A stretch of DNA of 64,000 bases, taken from JANXQG01 sp963780045 (GTDB lineage: Bacteria; Planctomycetota; Planctomycetia; Pirellulales; Thermoguttaceae). Both the position numbers and the translations under genes were made by a program. The notes below the pieces were generated by a model. That model did not search any database and was not told the origin of the DNA. It saw only the letters and a list, made by a program, of their open reading frames with translations. Shown piece after piece: positions 30,963 to 40,234 of this stretch (position 1 is the first letter of the stretch; each line of letters starts with the position of its first letter). Where the stretch lies: the NCBI GenBank assembly GCA_963780045.1, contig CAVZZZ010000001.1, forward strand, positions 5,456,001 through 5,520,000, in the 5' to 3' direction.

Positions 30963-31886
30963 ATGTCGTCGATATCAAGGCGAAACTTCCTCAAGACGGC
31001 CGCGGCCGGTTCCGCCGCGGCCGGGATTTTGCTCACCCGTGCGGCATACCTCGGAGCAAATCCGCTCGGTCCGCTGGGCTTGCCCATTGGGTGCCAGGTC
31101 TGGCCCCACCGTTCCATGTTGAAGGACTTTCCTGCATTCACGAAACAGATGGCCCAGATCGGCGTGAGCAGGCTCGAGCTTTGTTCGCCAATCGGCTATG
31201 GCGCGGAGTTCGGATCGCTCAAGAATCCAAAAGAAGTCCGAAAGATCATGGCCGATCACGGCATGAAGGCCGAGAGCTCTCATTTCAGCATGGGCGAGCT
31301 GCGCAAGAGCCAGGCGAAGAGCATCGACTGGGCGAAAGAAATCGGCATCACGCAGATGATAACCGCAAGCCTGGGCGCGGGGAACGGAGGCGATCACCCG
31401 ACGCTCGATCAGGTGAAAAGGGCGGCGGACGAATACAACAAAATCGCGGCCATGGCGGCCGCGGCCGGCATGCAACAGGGCCTTCACAACGAGGGCTTCG
31501 AACTTTCGACGGTCGCGGGCAGACGCACCTACGACCGGCTGTTTGACCTTCTCGACCCGAAGCTGGTCAAGTTCCAATTCCAGATGTCGACGATCACAGC
31601 CGGATTCGTTGCCGCCGAGTACTTTCTGACGTATCCTGGCCGCTTCTTCTCGATGCATTTGCAGGACGTGGACATGAATTCTAAGGCGGCCGTTCCGCCG
31701 GGCACGGGCGAGCGGCCTCAGCGCGGCAGCCGGTACCCGCAGGTCGCGCTCGGCAAAGGCAGCATAGATTGGGTAAAGACCTTCACCGCTGCAAAAGTCG
31801 GCGGGGTCAGAAACTACTTCGTCGAACAAACGTGGGAACTCACACAGCAGAGCGTCGCGTATCTTAAGAACTTGACGGTCCGATAA
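30963..31886 (+). CDS. Sugar-phosphate isomerase/epimerase-type TIM-barrel protein with Tat signal
   Basis: Two in-frame ATGs (30957, 30963) are possible. GGAG at 30951-30954 is only 2 nt from the first but 8 nt from the second, so 30963 (MSSISRRNFLKTAAAGSAAA) is preferred. The Tat motif SRRNFLK is clear. The body matches AP-endonuclease-2-like TIM barrels: RLELCSPIGYG, ESSHFSMGEL, GLHNEGFEL and KFQFQMSTI, then MHLQDVDMNS with a metal-binding His/Asp. It ends VALGKGSIDWVKTF and YFVEQTWE. These folds isomerise or eliminate sugars and often bind Mn or Zn. It is likely co-transcribed with the upstream oxidoreductase. Confidence 0.88.
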   Translation: MSSISRRNFLKTAAAGSAAAGILLTRAAYLGANPLGPLGLPIGCQVWPHRSMLKDFPAFTKQMAQIGVSRLELCSPIGYGAEFGSLKNPKEVRKIMADHGMKAESSHFSMGELRKSQAKSIDWAKEIGITQMITASLGAGNGGDHPTLDQVKRAADEYNKIAAMAAAAGMQQGLHNEGFELSTVAGRRTYDRLFDLLDPKLVKFQFQMSTITAGFVAAEYFLTYPGRFFSMHLQDVDMNSKAAVPPGTGERPQRGSRYPQVALGKGSIDWVKTFTAAKVGGVRNYFVEQTWELTQQSVAYLKNLTVR

Positions 31887-32197
31887 TGGCTAATAGTAAC
31901 CACGCCGGGGTACGGCCTAAATGCATCGCGTACCCGCCCAAGGGCTGATTTTCACAGCGGCTTAAGCAGCTTCGCAAAGAATCTTGAACTTGTTGCGGTG
32001 GGACCTTTACTGTTTCAAAGGGGAAGCGCAGAATAACAGTCGCAGGTTCGATTTGACCCCTCGGCGTGCGCCAGGGATTGAACGGCTATAACGGGTTTGC
32101 GCCTCAAGCGACGGTTCATGGGATTGCCTCGAGCTAGTTGCGCCGACAACCGGTACGTGTTTGCGCTTCCCTCCCCTGACCCCAATGGAGAATCGCC
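31887..32197. other. Intergenic, no gene seen
   Basis: These 311 bp separate two co-directional Tat-linked genes. No ORF with coding character or clear hairpin was found. It may contain a second promoter for the downstream pair. Confidence 0.4.
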
Positions 32198-33148
32198 ATG
32201 TCTTCCGTGAATCGACGTGATTTTCTGGCCGCGGCCGCGGCCGTGGGCGCGACCGGCATAGCGGCCCAGGGCAGTTGTGCGGATGCCCCCAAGCCTCAGC
32301 CGCATAAGGCGATGATCGGTGTTCCCAGCGAGGCCCTGCTGGCGGAGTGGAAAGAGGCCGGCTTCGAGGGCATGGAATCGACCGATCGCGGCGCCTCGCC
32401 CGCGAAGGCGGCCGCCGTCCGCAAGACCGCTGAGAAACTCGGTATGCGGATCCATAGCGTGATGTACGGCTGGGCGAATTTCAATAATCCCGCGGCGGTT
32501 GAGGGCGATTTGGCTAAGGTGGAAACCGCGCTTACGGCCGCGGCGGCTTACGGGGCCGATACCGTGCTCCTGGTTCCTTGCCGCCTCGGCGGAAAAATGC
32601 CCCAGCCATGGGAGTTCGATATCCGCTTTGACCCAGCCAGCGGGCATCTCAAGCAAGTGGTTTCCGGCGACAACGGGCCGTATGCCGATTACATCGCCAA
32701 CCACAACCGCTCGGCCGACGCCGCGCGGGCGGCGGTCAAGCGGCTGGTCCCCGCGGCGGAAAAGGCGGGCGTGATTATCGCCTTGGAGGACGTTTGGAAC
32801 AATATGTGGGTCGAGCCGGAGTTCTTCCGGAATTTTGTCGCCTCCTTCGATACTCCTTGGGTGCGGGCCTACTTCGACATCGGCAACCCCCTGAAGTATT
32901 CGCCGCCGCAGAAATGGATCGGCACGCTCGGCAAACTGATCGTCAAGTGTCACGTGAAGGACTTCAAGCTGAATCCCGACGGCCACGGCGGCAAGTTCTG
33001 CAACATCCGCGACGGCAGTGTTGACTGGCCGGCCGTGCGCGCGGCCTTGGCCGAGATTGGCTACACCGGTTGGATGTCGATCGAAGGCGGCAACCTGTCG
33101 CCGAAGGAGCACAGCCGCCGTTTCGATTTGATTCTGGCCGGCAAGTAA
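32198..33148 (+). CDS. TIM-barrel sugar isomerase/epimerase with Tat signal
   Basis: MSSVNRRDFLAAAAAVGATG is a Tat signal with RR and Ala-rich core. The barrel has GFEGMESTDRG, IHSVMYGWANF, DTVLLVPCRLGG, GVIIALEDVWNNMW (with the family Glu), VRAYFDIGNPLKY, KCHVKDFKLNP (metal-type His/Asp) and YTGWMSIEGG. The length of 316 residues is typical of planctomycete sugar-phosphate isomerase/epimerase proteins. GGAG lies upstream near 32187. The next gene begins 26 bp downstream in the same direction, an oxidoreductase of the same partner type as at 29.3 kb. Confidence 0.9.
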   Translation: MSSVNRRDFLAAAAAVGATGIAAQGSCADAPKPQPHKAMIGVPSEALLAEWKEAGFEGMESTDRGASPAKAAAVRKTAEKLGMRIHSVMYGWANFNNPAAVEGDLAKVETALTAAAAYGADTVLLVPCRLGGKMPQPWEFDIRFDPASGHLKQVVSGDNGPYADYIANHNRSADAARAAVKRLVPAAEKAGVIIALEDVWNNMWVEPEFFRNFVASFDTPWVRAYFDIGNPLKYSPPQKWIGTLGKLIVKCHVKDFKLNPDGHGGKFCNIRDGSVDWPAVRAALAEIGYTGWMSIEGGNLSPKEHSRRFDLILAGK

Positions 33149-33174
33149 ATACACATCAATTGTGAAGGAACGAT

Positions 33175-34503
33175 ATGCGCAAGCAAACCGGAGAGAATCG
33201 TCGCGAATTCCTGAAATTGACTGCCGCGACAACGGCCGGCGTCGCGACGGGAAGTCTCGCGTTAAGCCGCAGCGCCCATGCCGCCGGGAGCCCCCATGTT
33301 GGCGGGAGTGACGTGCTTCGCATCGGCCTGATCGGTTGCGGCGGACGCGGCACTGGAGCCGCGGCGAATGCCCTGGGGGCCGATGCCAACGCGCGCTTGG
33401 TGGCCGTGGCCGACACCTTCAGCGATCGCCTGCAAAGCGCGCTGACCGGTCTCAAACGAAAGTTCAACGAGGGCGTTGATGTCGACGCCGAGCGCTGTTT
33501 CGTCGGTTTCGACGCCTACCAGAAGCTCATCGCCAGCGGCGTCGATGTCGTGCTTCTGGCCACGCCTCCGCATTTCCGCCCGATCCACCTGAAGGCCTGC
33601 ATCAATGCCGGCAAGCACGTCTTCTGCGAGAAGCCCGTGGCCGTCGACGCGCCCGGGGTGCGGAGCGTGCTGGCGACGTGCGAAGAGGCGGCTGCCAAGA
33701 AGCTCAATGTGGTTTCCGGCCTCTGCTGGCGCTACGACTATGGAGTCCGGGAAACGATGAAACGCGTGCTCGACGGCGCGATCGGAGAGATTATCGCCAT
33801 TCGCGAGACCTACAACACGGGCACGCTCGGGCAGCGTCCGCGGCAGCCGGACTGGACCGAGATGGAGTACCAGATGCGCAACTGGTCCTACTTCACCTGG
33901 CTGTCGGGCGACCATAACGTCGAGCAACACGTACACAGCCTCGACAAAGCGGCCTGGGCCCTGCACGAGGAGCCGCCGGTTCAAGCTTGGGGCATGGGCG
34001 GCCGCCAGGTCCGCACGGAAGCGATCTACGGCGATATCTTCGACCATCATGCCGTTTGCTACGAATACGCCAACGGCGTCGAGGTCTACTCCTACTGCCG
34101 CCAGATGGCGGGTTGCAGCAGCGACACCAGCGACGTCTTCCTGGGCACGCACGGGAGGGCCAGCATCCTGGCCAACCGTATCTACGACGCCAAAGGCGCG
34201 ACCGTTTGGCGTTATCGGGGGCCCAAGCCCAGCATGTACGACGTGGAACACCAAGAGCTGTTTAGGGCGGTCCGTTCCGGAACAGTCATCAACAACGGCC
34301 TCTACATGGCCCGCAGCACGATGCTCGCGATCCTCGGCCGCATGGCGACGCATTCCGGACAAACCATCACCTGGAACCAGGCAATCCAATCGGGCCTTAA
34401 GCTGGCGCCGGCAAAATACGCCATGGATGCCGCGCCGCCGACGCTGCCGAACAAGGACGGAAAGTACCCCGTCTCGGTGCCTGGCGTGACCAGGGTCGTG
34501 TAG
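33175..34503 (+). CDS. Gfo/Idh/MocA-family oxidoreductase with Tat signal
   Basis: The leader NRREFLKLTAATTAGVATGS is a Tat signal. The Rossmann motif LRIGLIGCGGRGTGAAANAL begins near residue 44. The family Lys is in HVFCEKPVAVDAPGVRSVL (EKP motif), with LCWRYDYGVRETMKRVLDGA and NWSYFTWLSGDHNVEQHVHS downstream. AAGGA precedes ATG 33175. The 442-residue length fits exported planctomycete members, which are usually glucose-fructose-oxidoreductase-like with tightly bound cofactor. Paired with the TIM-barrel protein upstream, it resembles oxidoreductase/isomerase sets that act on glycosides. The frame is intact. Confidence 0.93.
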   Translation: MRKQTGENRREFLKLTAATTAGVATGSLALSRSAHAAGSPHVGGSDVLRIGLIGCGGRGTGAAANALGADANARLVAVADTFSDRLQSALTGLKRKFNEGVDVDAERCFVGFDAYQKLIASGVDVVLLATPPHFRPIHLKACINAGKHVFCEKPVAVDAPGVRSVLATCEEAAAKKLNVVSGLCWRYDYGVRETMKRVLDGAIGEIIAIRETYNTGTLGQRPRQPDWTEMEYQMRNWSYFTWLSGDHNVEQHVHSLDKAAWALHEEPPVQAWGMGGRQVRTEAIYGDIFDHHAVCYEYANGVEVYSYCRQMAGCSSDTSDVFLGTHGRASILANRIYDAKGATVWRYRGPKPSMYDVEHQELFRAVRSGTVINNGLYMARSTMLAILGRMATHSGQTITWNQAIQSGLKLAPAKYAMDAAPPTLPNKDGKYPVSVPGVTRVV

Positions 34504-34636
34504 AAGACATGCGTTGCGGACTCCCAAGGGGCTTGCCTTCCAGGAGCGGAACGAGTCGCGGAAGCGAAGGTCTTCGAGAAACTGTCGTCTTCGTTCGCGC
34601 CGCTCCCGCTCGGTCCAGACATACTCAATGCCTGGG

Positions 34637-34696
34637 GCATAAAAAGGGGACACCACTCGATGGAGCGCAGGAATCAGAAGTGATGTCGCCTTTTCC
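34637..34696. repeat. REP doublet (REPIN-like), degenerate
   Basis: The left arm aaaaaggggacaccact (34641-34657) and right arm agtgatgtcgccttttcc (34679-34696) are inverted copies of the 21-bp sequence that flanks the RAYT gene at 35.8-36.5 kb, separated by about 21 bp. It lies between the oxidoreductase and an exported protein gene. Confidence 0.65.
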
Positions 34697-34801
34697 GGAT
34701 CTGTAGTACATAGTACAGGCTTGACCCCGACTTCCCCCCTCTGGTAGAGGTGGCCGCGGCCGACGGTGTTGTGCGCGACGTGCCAGCGCATGGCGTGCGT
34801 G

Positions 34802-35518
34802 TTAGTCGACGAAGCCCTGGGAATTGAGCAGCCAGCCGCCGTCAACACGTCGGAACCGGAATTTAGCGTAGATTTTGTCCTCGACCCTCTTCGGGGTCTT
34901 CCCTGGAACTGGTTCGTAATGGTAACTCAGCCTTGCCGCGCGACCCCTTGCCTTGTCCCCATTGATGACGACGTCCTCTAGGGGTCCGTAGGGAAGAATG
35001 GGACCCAGCTTCTTTTTCTCTTCGAGCAGCTTACTGACATCCTCTGCGAACTCAGGCTTGTCCTTCACATGCGAGGCTACAGCGTACCACCACAACTGGT
35101 CATCACGTGTAGGAGCGTGAACCGGTGCCTTTTCGTGTTCATGCTCCGCACGGAACTTCTTAAGATCAACGCCGTGCTCGTCTTTGTACCACTTTTCGTA
35201 GTCACGCTCGGCCGCGCCTTCGTCGACGTATTTTGAAAGTATGGCCTCTCTTTCCTTTGATGCCAATTCCGTTACGGCTAGGCAGACCATGTAAACAGAT
35301 TCGACCTGCCCCTGGGAAGTTAAAAGGCGAAACGTGTTGCGAACGTCGTTCTTTTGGTCCGCTTCGCGGAAGGCGTCGAAAACGGCACTCGGAGACTCGT
35401 ATCGTTTCGCGGCGGTTGACGTCGGCTTTTTCGGCTTCTCATCTCCGCTAACGGACACCGTGACGAAAAAGACTGCAATAAGCAACGCGGAGCGACAAGC
35501 TGCCGTAAAAATGCTCAT
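34802..35518 (-). CDS. Exported protein of unknown function
   Basis: The 238-residue protein starts MSIFTAACRSALLIAVFFVT with cleavage after VSG. The mature part is charged and helical (YESPSAVFDAFREADQKNDV, AEHEHEKAPVHAPTRDDQLW) and ends with a short beta segment YAKFRFRRVDGGWLLNSQGF. The SPSAVFDAFREA...DVRNTFRLLT pattern resembles NTF2-like or lumazine-type stress proteins often found in planctomycetes, but I do not assign a family. No Shine-Dalgarno is obvious. It lies next to the REP-rich zone without functional neighbours. Confidence 0.65.
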   Translation of the reverse strand: MSIFTAACRSALLIAVFFVTVSVSGDEKPKKPTSTAAKRYESPSAVFDAFREADQKNDVRNTFRLLTSQGQVESVYMVCLAVTELASKEREAILSKYVDEGAAERDYEKWYKDEHGVDLKKFRAEHEHEKAPVHAPTRDDQLWWYAVASHVKDKPEFAEDVSKLLEEKKKLGPILPYGPLEDVVINGDKARGRAARLSYHYEPVPGKTPKRVEDKIYAKFRFRRVDGGWLLNSQGFVD

Positions 35519-35703
35519 GGCCTTGCCCCTTAGATTGGAAATAACAGCTTACGCGCTGTCCGAACGACAATAAAAAAGACGCATGCTACTCCACCGGCTC
35601 CACGGGCACGCCCTGCTTGGCGCGGCGCGTATCATCATGGGTAACGTTGCGGGGTCGTACCCGACCTCGTGATGGAATGAAATTGTAGCCGGTCCCCAAC
35701 TTT

Positions 35704-35781
35704 GGGGCATGAAAAGGGGACATCACTGATTTTCGGCCTTGCGGGGCATGAAAAGGGGACATCACTGATTTTCGGCCTTGC
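35704..35781. repeat. 39-bp tandem duplication of the RAYT 3' end
   Basis: Two perfect 39-bp copies (35704-35742 and 35743-35781), each beginning ggggcatgaaaaggggacat. The second copy contains the stop codon of the RAYT gene, so the first is a duplicated end of that element. Confidence 0.9.
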
Positions 35782-36433
35782 GGGGCCGCCCGGCGCTGCG
35801 CAAAGTGAATTCCAGCCGCAAACGCGCCACCGTCCGCTCGACCCATTGCCGCGGCCCCAACGGACGCCCGCGCTGGACACAGGTGCGAATTCCGTCCAAT
35901 TGTTCCTCCTTCAACGCGCGGTTGACCCGTGCCAGCCAATCCCGCGGCCGCTCCACAGGCCAGGCGGAAAGAGGGAGTCGCGGTTCCTCCGCCGGACGTT
36001 GCCAAAGCCGTCCACCGGCATTGCTCGGCGCCTCCGCGAGGCCCGCTCGCAAGGCATTGGCCTCGACGTAGCGACACAGGGTCAGGAAGTAGTCGTCCTC
36101 AGCCACGGGAAAGCTCTTGAACCGCCCTTGGTACAAGTGGCCGCCGCCCCGGCTGTGATAATGTTCATGATAGCGGCGGACATGCGTCACGCCCACCCAG
36201 CCCAGCCAGCGCCCTAAGGCGTCGTCCGCACCCGGCCGGACGACCAAGTGCCAGTGATTGGGCATCAGGCAATAGGTGAAGACCTCCACAGGGTACCGTT
36301 CCAAGCCTTCGGCCAAGACTCGCTGGAAAGCCTCGTAGTCGCCGCCCTTGTGAAAAATGCGCATCCGCCCATTCCCGCGATTAAGAACGTGGTACACCAT
36401 CCCAGCCTCGGTCGATCGAGCAGTTCGCGGCAT
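35762..36433 (-). CDS. REP-associated tyrosine transposase (RAYT, IS200-like Y1)
   Basis: The 223-residue protein starts MPRTARSTEAGMVYHVLNRG and has the HUH metal site in YCLMPNHWHLVV (His-U-His). A downstream YVEANALRAGL helix carries the Y1-type tyrosine region, and GGHLYQGRFKSF is another family signature. RAYTs are single-strand endonucleases that mobilise or maintain REP palindromes. The gene is bounded by inverted copies of the 21-bp sequence atgaaaaggggacatcactg plus one base (35747-35767 and 36472-36492), the expected REP ends. A truncated relative of its 3' end sits at 40235. It is the only evident transposase in the window. The frame is intact, so it may be active. Confidence 0.92.
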   Translation of the reverse strand: MPRTARSTEAGMVYHVLNRGNGRMRIFHKGGDYEAFQRVLAEGLERYPVEVFTYCLMPNHWHLVVRPGADDALGRWLGWVGVTHVRRYHEHYHSRGGGHLYQGRFKSFPVAEDDYFLTLCRYVEANALRAGLAEAPSNAGGRLWQRPAEEPRLPLSAWPVERPRDWLARVNRALKEEQLDGIRTCVQRGRPLGPRQWVERTVARLRLEFTLRSAGRPRKAENQ

Positions 36434-36471
36434 CTCGGCAGGGTATCACGTCACCCCCGCCTCCTCAATAT

Positions 36472-36492
36472 CAGTGATGTCCCCTTTTCATA
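36472..36492. repeat. REP end, inverted copy beside the RAYT gene
   Basis: tcagtgatgtccccttttca plus one base is the exact inverse of the 21-bp sequence on the other side of the RAYT gene. It directly adjoins the stop codon of a surface-protein fragment. Confidence 0.85.
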
Positions 36493-36495
36493 CTC

Positions 36496-36690
36496 TTACT
36501 TCGGAATCAGCGCCGCGTCATTGCGCGTGGCGGCGTCTGGGTTGAAGTCGTAGCTGATCTGGTAGGTCACGTCCTTATCGGTGACCGTCGCGCCCTGCGC
36601 TAGCCCGGCAAATGCGCCGGTCACGCGGCCGGAGCTCGCAATTAGCATGATCGCGCCGCCGCTCAAGAGGTCGACGGAACTGGGTCACAC
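36496..36690 (-). pseudogene. C-terminal fragment of a large surface protein
   Basis: Read on the minus strand this encodes SGRVTGAFAGLAQGATVTD and VTYQISYDFNPDAATRN, ending AALIPK. It matches the closing beta repeat of large planctomycete autotransporter-like or Calx-type proteins (TGxFAGLxxGATVTxxGxxYxIxY). A TGA lies in frame just upstream, so the rest of the gene is missing. Its stop codon is 3 bp from the REP end of the RAYT element. Confidence 0.6.
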
Positions 36691-36908
36691 TTGTAATTTA
36701 AGGTCTAACCCTGATCGTCGATCGCTCGTGATCGCTCCCCTCATAACCGGATGATCGTTTTGCGCGGCTTTTTTGCGGCACATGATGCTGCGACAGTCTC
36801 ATTCAGAGACCTCGTGCCAAGCCCCGCTCCTTTCAAAACGCACGTCGGGCATTATCTTCCGGAAGTACATTCGATCGTCCGCCGAAATCACTGGACAGCC
36901 GTCGAGCG

Positions 36909-38741
36909 TCACTTCTCGAAGCCCGCACGGGCCCGCAGCTGCGCAATACCGTCCCTCGTGACCGCGGTTCGGTCGAGGCCGATAACCCGAAGAGAGCCGA
37001 TAGCCAGAAGGTAAGGAATGCAGTTGTCAGTTACCTTGCTGCTCGCCAAATCGATCTGTTGTAGGCGCTTCAATCCCCGCAGTTCCGCTACGGTATCGTC
37101 AGTCGCGGCCGTTGACCCAAGGTCTAACGATTGAAGGCGCGCGAGACAACGAAGCGATGAGCCGATTCGATGATCAATCCCCGTCGCCATCAAATCGAGG
37201 CTTTTCAAATTCGGAAAGCTGCAAATTACAGGGCCGATTCGGTCGTCTACCCCCTTGCAGCCAGACAAATTCAGCGACTCCACGCTTTGACAACTGAACG
37301 GCGCGGGCCGACCGCCGAACGAAACTACAGACCACGTGAGGTCCAGTTTTCTCAAGCGTGGAAACTCCCCCAGCGCGGCTAGCCCTTCATCACGTACTCG
37401 CGCGCCCTGCATGTTCAGTTCTTCAAGCTCGGGGAGCAGCGCAAGGTCCTTCAGAATTGCATCGGTGAGAGGCGGCTGCAAATCAGCGTTAGGCCGCGAG
37501 ATGTCCAGGAAACGCAGGCCGTGCAGGCGCGCGAGCGACCTGCCCGCCGCGGCCGTGATCCCGTTATCGTAAAGTTCCAAACTCCGCAGCGACGACAGGC
37601 CCGCAATCTGCGCAACACCGCCGTCGTCGACGGACTTGCCGGTGAGGCGAAGTTTTTCCAGGCGAGGCAGACTGCCGATTTGGCGGAGAGTTTCGCGCAC
37701 AAGATCCGGCTCCGTTCCGCTCGTCTTGGTGTCAAAGGTGGTACCCCACAGCGAGAGCACCCGGAGATTGCGCAATTCCTTCAGCGAGACCAGGCGGCTG
37801 CCAACTTCGCAGCTTTCGATCTCCAGCGCTTCGAGCTGCGTCAACAGGTGCAGCCTTTGGAGAAAGTGCTCCCCCGAATCGTCCACGCCCAGGCGGCTTA
37901 GGGAAATCTTCAGGAACCGCAGGCGCGGCAATTCAAAAACGTCCCACAGTTCGCCCGAATCATTGCCCACACCGCCCAGCGAGACTCGTGCGAGCCTCGG
38001 CAAGTTCCCGGCCGTCAACCGACCGCGTTGGCTCTCTTCCGCGTCGCTGCCGTTAGCGGTCCCTTCAGCGTCCATCATAACATTGATCGCCAGCAGGCCA
38101 GGCAGCCTCGGCAGCGTGGGGATGGGCCTCGTCTGACACTGCATGTAAACGGCGGTGCCGATTGAGGCATCAAGGAACTGCGCAACCTCCGCGGCGGAGT
38201 ATCGCGGCGACGCGAGCCATTGGACCGCGGTCCAGATCGCGTCAGGCCCCGGGTATTCGCTGAACACCGCGCACTCGCGCTTGGCGAGCTCTCCGAGAAC
38301 CAACCGCTGCGCCTTGTAGGCCGTCCTTGCGCGGAAAAAGCCGAAGACGGCAGCGACCAGCAGCAGCGCCGCCGGAACGAGTAGCATTCGAGGACACAGG
38401 GACCGACGCGCCCACGGCCGGCGAAGTACGCCGAACACCAGCCCGCCGACGAGCGATACGGCAATCGCGGCGACCAGCGCGTCGAACGCGGCGGCCTTGA
38501 CATCCAGGGGCAACAACGAACGGTAACGCAGGCGGCTGAGCTCTGACGGCGCCATCCGGTACGGCCGAGGCGCCCCATAGACCACCTGCCAATCGTCCGC
38601 GTCTACGAAATACCGCGTCCTGCCCGCCAAATTGCCAAACAGGGCCACCACGACGAACAACACCACGAGAAGCAGCGGGGCCTTACGGGCGAGGACGAAG
38701 CGCCATCCGCGTCGAACGCTACTTTGCATAGTGGCAAGCAC
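36909..38741 (-). CDS. Leucine-rich-repeat protein with N-terminal membrane helices
   Basis: The 610-residue protein begins with an Arg-rich segment and a membrane helix (APLLLVVLFVVVALFGNLAG), then two more (AAIAVSLVGGLVFGVL, MLLVPAALLLVAAVFGFF). From about residue 230 it has some 12 irregular leucine-rich repeats, for example LRFLKISLSRLG, LEALEIESCEVG, LEKLRLTGKSVDDGGVAQIA, LEELNMQGARVRDEGLAALG and LQSLDLGSTAATDDTVAEL. The repeats resemble the GALA/RNI-like type common in planctomycetes. The LRR face may bind proteins. Which side of the membrane it occupies is unclear. It lies between two surface-gene fragments. Confidence 0.85.
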   Translation of the reverse strand: MLATMQSSVRRGWRFVLARKAPLLLVVLFVVVALFGNLAGRTRYFVDADDWQVVYGAPRPYRMAPSELSRLRYRSLLPLDVKAAAFDALVAAIAVSLVGGLVFGVLRRPWARRSLCPRMLLVPAALLLVAAVFGFFRARTAYKAQRLVLGELAKRECAVFSEYPGPDAIWTAVQWLASPRYSAAEVAQFLDASIGTAVYMQCQTRPIPTLPRLPGLLAINVMMDAEGTANGSDAEESQRGRLTAGNLPRLARVSLGGVGNDSGELWDVFELPRLRFLKISLSRLGVDDSGEHFLQRLHLLTQLEALEIESCEVGSRLVSLKELRNLRVLSLWGTTFDTKTSGTEPDLVRETLRQIGSLPRLEKLRLTGKSVDDGGVAQIAGLSSLRSLELYDNGITAAAGRSLARLHGLRFLDISRPNADLQPPLTDAILKDLALLPELEELNMQGARVRDEGLAALGEFPRLRKLDLTWSVVSFGGRPAPFSCQSVESLNLSGCKGVDDRIGPVICSFPNLKSLDLMATGIDHRIGSSLRCLARLQSLDLGSTAATDDTVAELRGLKRLQQIDLASSKVTDNCIPYLLAIGSLRVIGLDRTAVTRDGIAQLRARAGFEK

Positions 38742-38874
38742 GTTATTTCACCCCTGGGAAGAGAACGCGGCGTAGCGCGCTCCCAACGGTTTGTGGACGA
38801 CGGAAGTCTGTTTTGGCCCGGATCACGGCAACGACCGTGCGGTTCCGCGCCCGTCCGTGGCAACATTCCGGCTA

Positions 38875-40234
38875 TCAGTTTAGTGCGGGGTGAGGCTTTG
38901 GGTACCACGGGCTGTTGGACTGGAGCGGAGTGTTTGAGGATGTCCGCTGTACGGTGGGGGCTATGTACGTGCCGTTAGCGGTGCTGCCGCTGCCCATCGT
39001 AAACTGGACGACTTCCTGGTGGATCACGAATTGGGTTTTTCCCTTGATCTGCGCCGTCTCGCACGCAACCCATTGGTTGTTCCAGACTTTCGCGGCGTCA
39101 GTGCCTGGCGACGACGGAAGGATTCCCGGCGTCATCGCGGGAAGCGTCGGTACATCTGGCCCGATATGCGGCTTCTGGGACGTGCCATAGTAGTACAGAA
39201 CTTATTCGGATTTGTTGGATCGCTCGGCTTCTGAAAACTGTTCAGGAGAACCTTTACTGCGCTCTAGGGAAACGCGCGGATTTGCCCTTGCATGGTTATT
39301 TTGCCCGATTTCAATTGAACCGGAAAAGCGATGGTCCCGAAGGGCGTAAGCGCTGTAGCGATTTCTGCCGCGGCGGGGGCGCGAACCAGGTGTCGTTGAC
39401 ACCCGCTGCCGTCTGGGTTTGCCCGGCCGGGATAATTCCGATTTCCTCATAGTAGACAATTGTATGGTTCAATGGGGAACTGTTGCGAATGAAACCTGTT
39501 GGCGCTTTCAACTCGATCCTTTGGATGAGAACGAGGGGCTGTGGAGTGCCATTGACCTGGTACGGCTGGTTCATGTTGAAATGCCAGTCGGCTTCCGCGA
39601 AGCTGTTCCCGGGCGCGGTCAGGGCCACGCGAGTAATGCCCTGGTTCGCGACCTGCGCGTTGTTTGCGCAACTGCGTCCGGGTCCCCGTAATCGAGGGTG
39701 ATGGGCGTGCCGTCCGGATCGGTGGTAGGAGCGACGCCCCAGAGGTAAAGCTGCGTGCCGCCGGTGCTGGGCGTGATCGGCGTTACGCTGGGCGTGACCA
39801 CGTCGTCGCCCGCCGCGTCGGTCGTAACCTTGAAATAATCCGCGTCGTAACTAAGCGTGAACGTGCCGTCCACCGCCGCCGGGGACGTCAGTTGCACGGT
39901 CATGGGCGCCGAGCCGCCGGCGTCCACGGCGCCATCGACGCTCGGCGTGCCGTCCGGATTGAAAATGGTCAACGCCGCCTGGACTGTCTCGATGGTGGCC
40001 GTGCCGGGGCTTTGGATATTTATGGTGGACGGGCCGCCGCTGCCAACGGTCGGCGTGCCAAGCACAAGGTTAAAGTAAAGGTCACCGGTGGAGTTCGAGT
40101 CCAGTTGGGTCGGCACGGTGACGGGCAGCATGATGTCGCCCGGCAAAAAGGTCAACGTGCCGCTAGTCCCCGTGTAGTCCTTCCCGGCCTCGGCCGAGCC
40201 GGCCACGGTATTATACGGCACAGTTAGTGTAATC
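38875..40234 (-). pseudogene. Broken Calx-beta-domain surface protein gene
   Basis: Minus-strand frames read in sequence: a Calx-beta domain (AGKDYTGTSGTLTFLPGD, DLYFNLVLGTPTVGS, PGTATI) at 40234-39980, a second beta domain (GGSAPMTVQLTSPAAVDGTF, LYLWGVAPTTDPDGTP), then after a shift near 39675 SFAEADWHFNMNQPYQVNG and IVYYEEIGIIPAGQ to a stop at 39311. A further open stretch runs 39200-38875 (KVWNNQWVACETAQIKG). No start codon remains: the 5' end abuts a RAYT-derived fragment. Several stops and shifts indicate a decayed gene, though indel errors may exaggerate this. Confidence 0.65.

Noticed and set aside
35704..35781. Possible CRISPR-like repeats
   Set aside because: Only two directly adjoining 39-bp copies without spacers; they are explained by duplication of the RAYT end.
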